Source: Lingula anatina (taxonomy: Eukaryota > Brachiopoda > Lingulata > Lingulida > Lingulidae). Taken from it: 64,000 nucleotides of DNA. Shown piece after piece: positions 1 through 13,400 of the stretch. How positions within the stretch are numbered: the stretch's first letter is position 1; the number at the start of each line of letters is the position of its first letter. The stretch spans positions 286,500 through 350,499 of the forward strand of contig NW_019775969.1 in the NCBI RefSeq assembly GCF_001039355.2. The letters run 5' to 3'. The position numbers were made by a program, and so were the translations under genes. The notes beneath the pieces were generated by a model, which was not told the origin of the DNA, searched no databases, and saw only the letters and a list, made by a program, of their open reading frames with translations.

Positions 1-96
1 TACATTGTACATGTACAACAGAGACATGGGAAATGGGCATTCACTAAGAGCCCATTACGGCTGTCTCTTTGTAGGCACCAGTTTACTTTTCCTCAC

Positions 97-3000
97 CATA
101 GCAGTAGGATATTGCCAAACACTCAAACAAGGCCACCACCAAGATGATTCTGCTGCCAGAGTAGAAGTCAAACAGCTGGAACACATACATGCCACCCTAG
201 AATGAAAGAAACAGGACTGAATGAACTAATGAGCCCAGTCTTTGTGCAAAGTTTTAATTTCAATTTTTGTTTCCTAAGTCTATTGAACAGCCTGTGCAAC
301 ATTATGCATGCACTGCAACTTCTGGAGGCTTTGAGTAAATTAACATTATTTAACTATTATATACCAATTATAAATACCTGAACAGGCGGTGTATTTACAC
401 AGATGAACAACTTTTGAATTAAAAAAGGAAAACAAATAATGCATATAAAAAGAAAAAACTAAGCTATCTTAATAAATAAAAAATGGTGTACTTGGATATA
501 TAAATTACTGGTATCTTAAAAAATAACATGTTTCTAAATAAATAGACAACAGGTGTACAAAAAAGGAAAAAACAAGTAGTGATTTTGAATACAATTTTAG
601 AAAGAAAAACAACTGGCATGTCTGAATTAACAGACAGACAAATGGTGTACTCAAAACAGAAAAAATATTGTTTTTACTTCCTGGCATTACTTACCTCTGT
701 TACCATGGAGAGGCCAATGAAAAATGATACCAAACACGTCAGACCAGTGAAGATCTCGCGGTTGTGCCCCTTGCGCAAATAATGGGGATACTGATCGACA
801 ATGGCAGTGATGAAGCCTTCAACTCCCACAAACTGGCAAGAAACAGTAACAAAAACATCAAATTTCATTTTAAAAGACACAAAAATGGGCTAATATTTTT
901 TCTAAGTGAAAAACAAAGATAATCTTTAACTACAAGTCATTTTATTTCACCATTCACTTGTAAGTGACAGCTATAATCTGTGAAGATCTTTCAATCTTTG
1001 GTCATAAGAAGTTCATATTTACTTTTTGAACTGAACTGATTTAACTGGATGGATTATACGCAACTAGACTGCATGACACCAAGTGCTGTGTAATTGCTGT
1101 AGCAACTGTACTAAAATGCATCTTCTTTTAAGACCTACTTTGAGTTAAAGAAGAAACTTCCACTGTATGTAATCAATGCTAATGTCTCACCTGGCTATCC
1201 AACCCCAGTAGGATGATCATTAGGAAGAAGAGCACAGACCAGAGAGGAGCCAGGGGCATCTGGGCTAGAGCCTTGGGATAGGCAATGAATGCCAGGCCAG
1301 GCCCTGCAACATAATATGGTAAAATTATGCAAAGTTAATGCCATTCATATTTTTCTAATTCCAAAGATTTTTCTGGTCTTCTCAGAAAACATGAGTTTTT
1401 CATCAAGATAATGAAGCTCTAATACCAACCACTACAAATTCTATTTAACAAAATGTGCTTTCTTTATCCTTGGCAATGATGTAATCACACTCACTTACCA
1501 TACTCAGCCACTTTCCCAACGTTCGTCCCTTGCTCCTTGGCCATAAACCCTAGCACTGAGAAGATCACCAGACCAGCCAGTAGACTGGTGCCACTGTTGG
1601 TACAGGCAAAGATAATACTGTCTCTGAAAAGGAAGAGAAGATTTTTTCCTTCATAATTTTGCATACATAATGTTCAGACTTAAATTTCCTATACTGAAAA
1701 CTGATGGGCAAATTAATATGTTCCTAATATTCAGGTATTAAAGTTGACATGCAGGGTGCTGAAGACAAATGGGCTCTTATATTTTATTAAAGCCACAGTA
1801 AGGAGCAAAAACATGTTTCTATAGGGTTTTTACAACATTTCAGGCAAATACACTAGAATAATTTACTGCAGGATTTTACTTTGATTGCTTCAGCTGGGAA
1901 TAATCACATGTAATGCAATGACCATATTTCCTTTGAAAATAAGTAGGACAAAATAAAGGAATCATGTCTGAATATATGGCTCAAAGGTCCTCATTACTTC
2001 ACACAAAAAGAATCCTTACAATCATTCCAAAAATAGAATCTAATATGGAATTTTCAGGGTCAATTCATAAATCACAAAAAAAGGATGACCTTAAAAAACC
2101 TACTGTATAAGGTCATCATATAGCCTGAGCACCTGCTGTGTAACAATGCTACCTGGTGAGTTAATTGTGTGCAAGTCCTCAGGGGCAGTCAAACCTCATA
2201 AAGCAATCCAATTATTTAACCCACTTCCAAATATTATAATATAAAGCATCACTGATCATCTCAGATCTTCATACTTACCTGTAAGAGTTGTGGTGGAATT
2301 TGTTGTAGCTGCCTAAAGCTGTCAGTGCTCCTAGACCAATGGAATATGAGAAGAAGATCTGGGTCCCGGCATCAACCCACACCTATATGGAGCAAAGATA
2401 ACACAATTGACGGTTAATTATTGTATACACTTTAAAGGATATAATAACATTATGAAGCACTTCACTGTTTGAAAATGAGAATTTTTTTGACTGAAAAGGC
2501 ATGCTGTAAAATTGGCCAGTAGCAAAAATGGGAAGACTATTACATTCAGCAGTAATTAAAATTCTAACCAGGTCTGACTGACTGTACCTATCTCATGTTG
2601 TATAAAATAAAAATGAATTCATTTTCTTAAGATTCCATTTCACATGTCAGCCTCCTCCTTTAGTCATAAATATGAACAGTTATTCATCGTTAAATAATTC
2701 AACGATAACTGCTTGTGTTTGGCCTTTGCATGGAAGCACAATATAAATCAAACACTATTTACATTTAATCATTCTTTTAATATTAAACACTGAGGCAATA
2801 TTTATCATGAGAAATGGATTTCATTCGATACAGGGCCATGGTGGCAAAGTGTAAACAAGGTTGTGTTCCCTGACAACAACAGGTGTGCTACTCTTCACCT
2901 GGACCTGGACGTCCATACAGTTTTAAACTAAAACCCCATTAGAGACCTCTCCCAAAAATGGAGGAGGGAGAAATTGTAGCTGGGTGGGTGGGGGGTGGGG

Positions 3001-6000
3001 GCATCTTCAATTATAACAGCTCTCACTTTTGAGGGCACCACCTAGTGGTGAATAAGGGGCAGTTAATTATAATGAGTTTGGCTGTACACTAACTACACGG
3101 GGAATCTCAATGAATGCAATTAGATGCACAGATTAACGTGCATCCTCCTGGCAAATAAAGAGAATATAGACTGATATAGAAGGTAGTGATTATACAAAAA
3201 TGTTGGAAATAAGAGGAGGGATATTAACCTGATTGCATTCAGTGTGCAGTATCTACTGTAACCTAACTCATTCTGAATGGCCCTTTATGGACTTACAATA
3301 TGCTACCAAGCCCAATATACACCTTTTCAATCAAGCACCACAGAATACATTTTAAAAGGAATTTATTTGTCTCATTTAAAAAAAGGACTCCATGGGGTAA
3401 TATTGGTTGTGGTACATGAGAACCTCACTCTCGACTCAGATGGTTTTTCAATTACACATCCATTATTACTACAGTTTCACATTCACCACCAGCTGGTGTT
3501 TTGCTTATTGAATGGATTTATATCAATTATTAATCACTTTTCTGAAGCTTGACGAATTGTTTCAGAGAACTCCAACATGTGCAGTATCATATTAAAAATT
3601 AAATTATCAACAAAGGAGTCTCTCTTTTGATATCTCATACAAATGATTAATAATCATATTCAATTTTAGAACTGCAGTGCCATAAAACTGACTACAAAGC
3701 AATCTAACCAATGATACTGGTGGGTAAAAAAACATATCACTTAAAATATTATTTTTCCATGACCATGTTATTCATGTTAATTCCATGTTATTATTGAGAA
3801 TTATCTTTTTTTAATATGTAAAAAAATCACCAAAAAAAGGAAACAAGGGATAATATGGCAATTTAAAGACTATTTAAATTTACAGGATCATCACATAAAA
3901 ACCATTAACAAGGAGAAAGTACTACTGTGTATGCCAACAACCTCAAAAAGCTGGTAACACTAAATTCATTTCTAAAATAAAATATAGATGCCTGCAATGG
4001 GAGTTCAAACAGTAAATCAACTCACATCACACTAAGACCCTGGAAATGGGGCCACCTGAGGAATAATGTTTCATTACAAGTACTTAAGTTAGTCTAGCAG
4101 AGAGTGTCCTGGAGTGAGGTGACAGGAAGCCAGGCTGTGAAGTATTAGCCTGTCATATACAGTATATTTATAGAGCTCTACCAATATATTCTGGACAGGC
4201 AATAATATATTGACTCTGTTTAATGATTATATGAGTTATGGCAAACATGTATTTAACCAAAAAAAAAACCTTTTTGAATATTCTGCTGAGCACTGGAATG
4301 CCCTGTAACAGGCTAGCTATTGGTGCACGTAGCATTATCAATTGTTACGAGGCATATAATTATTACAGTGGGTGATGTATGAGCTTATCAAGTATTCATG
4401 CCAGGTTGAAAGTTAGGCCAGCTAAATATACACACTTGGACAGACTATATGGCCCATTGAAAATATATTGTCCAAGTTAATACCATCTTCCATATGACCC
4501 CAAAGCTAAGAATGAGACCAAAAATGAGGACATATTAAAATCTGCTTTTGAATCAGTATTTTCCCCCCTTAATCACAAATTATTTATGTTTCACTAGAAT
4601 TACACAAAGTGAGAAATACGGTTTTCCTTTTTATTGATTTTTTCTACCTCTTTCTCTTTTAAATATCAATTCATATACAATGGGCATTCTATTCGATTTA
4701 GTTATCTGGGAGGATATATAGCCCAGTTCCCTGCAATTATTTACCTTGGATTCTGTTCAATTATCAGAAGCTCTTTAAGTCAAATAACGACCCTCGATAA
4801 TGAGGGGTGACCAAAATGCAAGGGTCTGCTTAATTATTTAATCCACTCTTCTTGTCATATTAATCTGAACAAAAATTAATTAAAATAAATCTATTTTGAG
4901 GAACAGGTGCAGGGTGGGGAAGGCCAGAATATGTTACCTCTAATTGAATTTTCACTCCCAATACCTTTGATCCTCTTTCTCAGTCTGCATGCAAATTAGG
5001 TAATATTTCTCCATAATCAAGGCCAATCAATATCTCAACAAAAAGTTGAACTGTACACAGCATATATGCATGTGCTAAACTTTGCACTCAGTCTTCTATC
5101 CAAGGTTCTTAATATGTTTTTAAAACACCAAAGTGTATACTATGTGCAAACACATCGAAACATGTACAAAAAAAAGAGCTCATTACTAGAGCATTTTTCT
5201 TTCATTATTTTTCACTCTTATAAGAAAGGTTTAATAGTTTTTTTTTGCTAAATTCATGCCAATGGACTGGTTTTAACTCATGCTTACTCTTGTTTCATTA
5301 TTTGCCACAGTATATAATATCATCATGCTCCTCAGTCCATTTCAGTGATCTATAATATCATCAAAGAACATCCTTAATACTGCCTGAAGTCTTACCAGGC
5401 AATATGCACTCTGGGTATTTCCTCTACAGGAGGCCTACGTTACCATAGTTACATGCATCATGACCTAATGAATTTATTCTTCAGCAGATTTCACAGATAA
5501 GTGTCTTTGTTAGGAGAGAAAAAGATCAATAGCAAGCTAAACCTGAATTTGATTAGATAAACCCATCAGTGCTGCCATGCCCAACATGTCGGATCACATC
5601 TCACAATTCATTTTAATAATTAATCCATGATACTAGTTTACTTTTGCTGCATAGTCTCCTCTCTCCTTTCTTCCAGATCTAACAAGAACCACAAAACTAC
5701 CCACATTTATCATGATTCCCATGCAATTACACTGTTTTAATGGAACAGCAATCGATATAATCCATCAATGCGCCATTCCAACACTTCGTATTTAATTCTT
5801 GGTAGAAGAGAGTCATGACGGACCAGACTCATTAGCATAATTATGTGCACGCTTGCAAAAAGTGCTGGAAATTTTCCACTGACTCTCAGTGCTGTAGCCA
5901 AGAAAAATATCAACCTCAAATGAAGTGCAATTGTGTTTTTTTTTTCCTTCATACCTACAAGTGCCATTTCATCAATATGTATTGTTACGAGTTTGTTGGC

Positions 6001-7377
6001 AGTCGATACGCAATAACTAGATATCAAGATAATAAACCAATTCTAATAATGCAAAAATTCACAATGTGACTGTTCATGCATGCATTTTATTTGGTGTTCC
6101 CTCTTTCCTCTGCCTTTAAATTTGACAATGTTTTCATATCTTCACGATGTGTGTGCATACATGTGCGTGGGTGCATGCATGCATGCATGATATCTGAGTT
6201 GCCACCAATAACAGATCTATGAAACTGAGAGCTTGATTTCATAATGTGACTCATTGATTTTCTTTTTTCTTCTGCATCAAATTTTCTGTTATCATCACAT
6301 CTAAAAATATGAAGTATGTTCTGTCCTCAAAAAATCAATGGTACACTTAATGCAAATGCAATCATAACAACTTCAGGCCAAATGTAACAAACAAATTCTC
6401 TCATTCTGTAATTTTTCTCCTTCAGGTCTTGATAGCATATAAGTCATTCTATAACCCAAAGCAATGATAAATGCCATGTCTTCATAAACACTTTCTTGCT
6501 GCAACACATCAATGTAAAGAAAGTGATAAATTACATGCTCTGAAGTAATGACTGATTATTTCCACATAATACACTGCAGAATAGACCTTGGAGAAAAATT
6601 AAGTGCCATTTTATCAGGGTTTTTTTCCTTTTTGTATCTACATAGTGAACATGGCTAAATATAGAATAATAGGATCTTGAAATTGATTCCTGCTGCCTTC
6701 ATTTACTGAATGTTGCTGGAACATGTTTTGCTTCAACTCTAACATTTCAGTATTTTAATCAGTGCTGTATCAGACTGCCTTCACAATTATATAACAATGC
6801 CTCATTTGATTACCAACATGTAAATTGGTAGGTTTTGTGGTTCAAATCCAGGCAGTATACAGAAACTCACTCACAAGCACACAGGTGAAGCAATGGTTGG
6901 TTGGTTGGTTGGGGGGGGGGGGGGGGGCATTTTTGGGGAAAAAATTTTCCTTAAGGGGGCAGGGAGGGGGGGGGGGGGAAAGCGAGGTTTTNNNNNNNNN
7001 NNNNNNNNNNNNNNNNGTTTGGGGAAAAAATTTTCCTTTGGGGGGGGGTGGGGGAGGGGGGGAGAGGAATGCAGTGTTTGTGGTGCCCCCCCCCCCCCCC
7101 CCGTCCCCCCTACACACATACTTCACATTTCTTTGAATTGCATTTGATTGATTCTTTTTGATGTTCAGTTATGTAATATAGAAGTTCACAGATGTAAGTC
7201 ATTTGTGTTTTACTGTGTCTATGATCCCCATCACTGCTACCGATAACATGTTTATCATCAACTTCATCATGAGATCTAGATAAAAAAACAATCCATATCT
7301 CATGTTCCAGTCACCTGTGAAAATAATGTCTAGACTGAGGACGAATGTCTTAATTCCTAATTAAGATCTTTTAAATA

Positions 7378-7446
<69 letters not shown>

Positions 7447-10400
7447 AAAGATGAATTGATAACTATTTACTTCATATAGGGGTCCGTACATCTACTGTAC
7501 TAATACTGCACTACACTGGACTGCAGGTGCCATATAGAGATACATGCACAAGGATAAAACTGTCAGACATGGGTTAATGAAAGAAGACAGAAAGGAGAAA
7601 AGTTGATACCACGTCTTGGTAATAGCAATATTTTCGTACTTCGTTGGAATACAACATCTGTATTATCTCAGCAGTGCTCATGTAACAAAATTCCTCCAAG
7701 ATCATTCCCTAAACCAGTCTGGAAGATAGAAAAACACTCTCTTTCCTATCTGCCATTTAGCTGAGTTAAATTTAGAACCCAGACATGCTTCATATTTGTG
7801 TAACCTGGCTTTAACATAGGCAAACTTTATCTGTGAAAAACATGTGTATTCAGTGCATTAAAAATTGGGTGCACTTGTATTTTTAATTCTCTTGACAACA
7901 AGATGATGCTTCTAAAAGGTCTTTTTCTTTTTTCCATTATTGATGTGTATGGTCAAAATTACACTCTCAGGTAGCCACACCTACTTGTAGAAACGTAAAA
8001 CCCACCTCTTGAGTGTTTAGAAAAGTCACCTTACAAAAATAAAATAAAAAAAAAAAAAAAAATTAAAAAAAAAAAAACTCAATGCTTCTAAAATAATCTC
8101 AGTATCTGAGTACAGATTTAGATCTGATTCAATGGACATGAAAACCTTATTGATGATGATGATGATTATGCTCATATACAGTACAAATTCATTCAATCTT
8201 GTCAAAAAACTATATAACCGTTAATATCACCTTAATTGGACCTCAAATGATGGGTTCAATTTGATACAAATAACACATCAGCCCTTGTGTACAACATTTC
8301 TCCAACCTCAGATTTTTCAAAAAAAAAAAAAAAAAAAAGGATTTTAAAAATGGGCACATTTTAATTGCTAATAAATACTGAAATAAAAAAAAACCCAAAG
8401 ATCGACAAAATAAAAGGGCAGGCAACATTTATCAGTCCCTGGTCTAGTGCCTTATGGTATTTGATCAAAATAAGAAGCATTGCTTTATTTACAAAGTTTA
8501 TATTGATGAACTTGCATAATACATGTTCAAATTCTTGATCCTAACATTTGTGGCTCTATATTTCCAGATCTTATCAATACATGCAAATAAGAGCTACATG
8601 TACATGTTTCTTTTCATTAGTTTACAAGACCAAAGAGTGATGATCTAAAAGTGCTAAAAGACCATCAAAGGGTATTTTTGTTAGTGATTTTTTCACTTTT
8701 TCAGCAATATACAACAAACTGTATCTTTAAGCTAAATTATAATGTAACATAACCACCAAACTAACCTGAAGTTCTCCAATCTTGGTGAAGTCAGGGAGGA
8801 GGTAATACTTAATGCCATCTACAGCGCCATCTAGTGTTGCGCCTCTGATCAACAATACTGTCATGAAGATATATGGACTCGTGGCCGTGAAATACATAAC
8901 CTAAAATATAAGAGCTGTGAGGTAAATTCATATCAATGTGTTGCCCTATTCATGATCTCCCTAGGTTCTGCTCTTGCCCATATTATTGCTCTTCCGCACC
9001 TAATTAGGTGCAGGGCAACAATATGGCTGACAGAGAAAGAAGAACCAGAAATATTGGCAATAAAGTTTTTTGCAAGTTATTTTACTTTTAATGAAAACTA
9101 TAAGGAGAAGTATTACTTAAGACTGAACAAAAAAAATTGACACTGCTTACAATTCCTATGATTTTACCAAAACAAATTTATATTCTATTTCAATAGAAGA
9201 GCTCATAAAAATTCTTCAAAAACTATTATTAAAAAGTCCTCAGTGTAGAATCAATGTCCATGGCAATGCACAAGGCAAAGACCAACTTTGTTAACTTGCT
9301 CTGAAAAAAGAACACACGGTTATTCGCTCCTCCAACTGTGTTCTTAGGCTTGCATGATAGCAAGGGCCTGAGCTCATCTGAACGGACCAGTGTGCAAAGC
9401 ACACTTCGTGAGTGTAATCTGTATGTAATAACAAAGAAATATTTTATTCAAAAAGTCTACATGGGGCATACATGAGCACAAACATAGTACACATTGAAAA
9501 ATAAACCAAAAAAAAAAAAAAAAAGGTTGTAATAAGGTAAAAGTGTGTTGAGTCGCTGATTGGGCAGGGTCTCACCGTCCCTGTTGCCCCGATCAGTCAA
9601 CTAAGTTCACCTTGCCCGATGATTTAACTCCCTTCCATATGCAGAAGTAGACAACGACCCAGGCAAGAAGAAGACACAGTGCTAGGTCCCACTTGATTGT
9701 ACCCATTGCGTTGATCCCGGTCGAGATCTGCAAGACTTTGCGCCTGCAGAAAATTGGGATAATCATAATCACCTTATTAGTAGATGGAGCCACAGAGGCA
9801 TTGCTCAACACATGCCGCAGCGGCGGTGAAGTTGTTTGTTGTATTTGAGTGTTGTGTTGTTTGTGTTTTTTGTGGAGAGGACCATTAATTAAGCCACTTG
9901 AATGGGACTGGTTTTTTAAGGGATAGTGTTAATTGGGTTCTTTAGATGTGTTTCAGGAAAAATCTGTGCAAGTGTGCAGTTAATGGAACAAATTCCTTCA
10001 AGACAATTTATTCCTTTTCATTTCTTTTTCATTTCAAATCATAGATCTGTGGAAAAGACATGCATATTCTACATTTCTTTCATTCCATTTTTTACCTCAC
10101 AGCAAAATTTTACAAAGTTTATAATTTCTTGCATTAATCACCCAAATTTTATTAGTTTCAAAATCAAGTGATTACTGGCAAAGCAAATGCATTTGCATAT
10201 CAATCAGTTTAATCATTCCAACAACCACACACAAACACACAAGTGCATTTGGACAGACTTATGGTTTCACTGCAAAACTCAGATTAATGCCACACAAGAC
10301 TCATTTTTAATACTTTTAAAGCTATTCCACTAAAATTAGGTACAGAGGCAAAGTTATATTTTTAGTGTGATAACCAAACAAAATCAGTTTTGGACAGAAA

Positions 10401-13400
10401 ACAGTAAATGAAGAATCATGACCATTCCCCTACTTTATTTTTCAATTTAATGATAGATCACACCACACCTAATAGTAGAACTGCAATGGGTTATTTAATC
10501 AGGAGTAATCTAACTTGTGCACGTTTTCTTATGTGGCCAGGACACAGTTTCAGTGACAACCAAACATTCTTTCAGTTTTTCATAGCATATACATTGCGAT
10601 AAAACTAACATAGGTGTCTATGAGTTTTTTTTAAGACCAGGATAAATCATCAAGACATTGAACAGTCATCTATAAAATTTGACTCATTCTTCCTACAAAT
10701 CAATAAAAAACAGGAATGAAGCAACTAAAAAGGGTTTAAGTCATACAGCAGTCTAAGAACCAATCTTTAAAAAACTGAAAGATTTTTTTTCACTGTGCTT
10801 AAAGGAAAACCTGAATAGTCAATTAGTTTATCACACTTCAGTAATGCACACTGCCAAGATTTCTTTTTTTTTTACTCTCCAACTACACGGCACATTGTAC
10901 ACCACCAACCACCCCCTCCTTCACTGGATCCTTTAACCCCTCTTCCAACCCCTAGAACCCCCTCATCCCAAGGCAAGCAGAGTTTTCTACCAGAAATATA
11001 TTAACAACATTTAAATGTTCTATTATCTGAAGTTTCACCTCATATTTTAAACCATGCTCTAATGCCAAATATATGTATGTCTTAAATTTAGTGTTGTACC
11101 AAAGAGAATCTAGGTTCCAATGTTTTTTTGAGACAAGTACTGCCAATAAACACATAAGTAGGGGCATAATTTTGTCAATATCTAATGGCCTTTGGGTAAG
11201 GTTGCAACTGCTGTGTGAGAGAGAAAATTCAGCTATGTACAACTTGTATCATCCTAATTCGCATAAAAGCCTGCCGATGGCATCTCCATAGCTCAGATAT
11301 TTCTTATGTAATCTAGGTTTAATCAATTTCATGACAGTTTTCTCTTCCATTTAGAGATTAAGCTGAAATGTGTAATCCAGAAGGGTTTTACTTGGGTTAC
11401 ATGTTCAATCGTAGGTCTATAAAAATAAAAGGAAGGCAATGTATTTTGATGAGTTGCATTTTAGTTTTAAAATTCTATGAAAGGAGTTTTAGTACTGTTA
11501 CTTAAGATTGGAATTATGCTTTGTTGTCATTTTTTGTTTGTTTTTTGTGATGCTTTTACATTTGTGTTTTGTTTTTTAAATACTTGTGAATAGTAAAGAG
11601 ACCATTTGTGGGATTTTAGTTATTTTCACTTGATTTTCTTAGCAAACAGTGCCAAAGGCATGTTTCCCCATTTCTATTGATGGTATTACTACCCGTGTTA
11701 AAAAACAATTAAATTGGAAAATGCATATCAACATGAAATTAACCACATGACTTGTCTAATCTTAAACTCTATATTTCAAGGATATTTTTCAGTTTGGAAA
11801 TTCATGGTCAATAAGAAAAAGCAACTGTACAACTGCACAATGAAAGTATGCCTCTTTTTTATATCATAATCCCATAAATGGCCACTTTCACATTCTATTA
11901 AATTTCTTAGAACAGATATTAAAATTAAAAGCTATGTCACTAGAGTAATAATACACTGACAGCATATCAATTTCCAGATACCAGGGCAATAATGAACTAA
12001 CTTGTGTTTTGCTTTACTGTTCTTTTTGAGCAAATTGTGTTTAGCAAAAGAATTCTGTATTTTGTTTATCACTGTGTGTTGCAATCCATTATAAAACTTA
12101 TTTGTAACATCTGTCAATAACATTGATTTCACTCTTGCAAGATCAATGGTTTTTATAAAATTGTAAAATAAACTCACTATATATCCAAAAGTATAAAACA
12201 ACTCTATTGACATATAAACAAGTGAAAAAATCCCGGGCTTCAAGGTGAATTTTTGAGAGAAATTTGAAGACTTAGCTCAGATTGGGGGCCAAAGATGACA
12301 GCAAAATTATACAAATATTTTGAACAAAAAAAAAAAAAAAAAAAAGTCTGACCTTGACCTTTATTGAAGTTGACCTACTTCATCAAAGTCTAGTATTGCT
12401 TCACTATTTCAATACACTATATTTCATAAATTGTTGTACTATAATGGTTCAAAATTAATGACCTATAAATATAAGAAATAATGTTAAACCTAGAAAAAGT
12501 AGGTCAAGGTCATAATAATAGGCAAATGTTAGACTGATCCTCCTAGCCATAAACTGTTCTAGTTGCTGCCAAATTTCCGATGTTACCTGTACAGAATAAA
12601 TCTGCACAGAGTCAAATATATTGATCTGCCAAAAGCAAAGAGCAAATGTTAATTCAGAGTATGTCTGGATAATATTACTTGTAAATAATTGGTTATCAAA
12701 GTTAGGATCATTAAAGGCCCACAGGATATACAGCCCCCCCTCCAAACTGAATTGTGAGTTTGGAGGCATCATGTTGAAATGCCTAACAAAAATGGAAAAG
12801 GTCATTATTTACTGAGTAACCATGGTGCCTTGAAAGGAATGTTTTATGTGCTTTGGGTTTTTCAACTGCACAATATATAATGTGCCTAGCTGGCTGCAAA
12901 AGAAAATTGTCTCTCCCTCTCTCAGTACTTTTTTTAGGTAAATATCTAAAAATGCACAAAATATTTTTTTTTTCAAATATCAGTGTTGATAATTTTTGAT
13001 TTTATCAGATTTTATAATATGAATAATTTTTTTAAAAAAATTTAGCGACTGGATCTACTAGGTACAGAAAATAAGTCCAGAATGAAAAAAGTTTGCTAAA
13101 AACAGCATAAGGATAATGTCTTTACAGACTCAGCAAAGTTGTATTAAGATTGATTTCCCTCGCAGAAATAAATAAAGGAGACAATTCAAATGAAAATAAC
13201 TTTTTGTTGAATGACTGTGTACTGAAGGATTAATTTTCAGATTAGGTAACATGAGTTATACATAGGAAAATGAATTTTGCTTTCATGCAAAGAATGTAAA
13301 CACATTCTGTTATTCTTGTGTCTCAAAGTAAAAACTAAATATTGTCTTTACTAATGGTTTGTATAAATTTGGGTTGAATAACAATAGTGTAAATGTCTAT

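Larger units (their letters stand above)
197..8765. other. SLC6 gene introns 5-9, including a 6.4-kb intron
   Basis: Between the downstream transporter exons lie introns at 197-694, 833-1190, 1304-1498, 1624-2278 and the large 2383-8765. The large intron holds a foldback-like repeat near 3.1 kb, a short (GCAT)n run near 6.17 kb, a G/C-homopolymer tract with a 25-base N gap near 7.0 kb, a 64-base poly(A) at 7381 and further A-rich runs near 8.05 and 8.32 kb. I see no additional exon that fits the transporter reading frame. Confidence 0.8.

Noticed and set aside
6838-6860. ggttcaaatcc, similar to a tRNA/SINE B box
   Set aside because: No matching A box upstream and no proper T-arm pairing, so neither a tRNA nor a recognisable SINE head.
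6825-7136. Gly-rich and Pro-rich open frames on both strands
   Set aside because: Translations of G/C homopolymers and Ns around an assembly gap.
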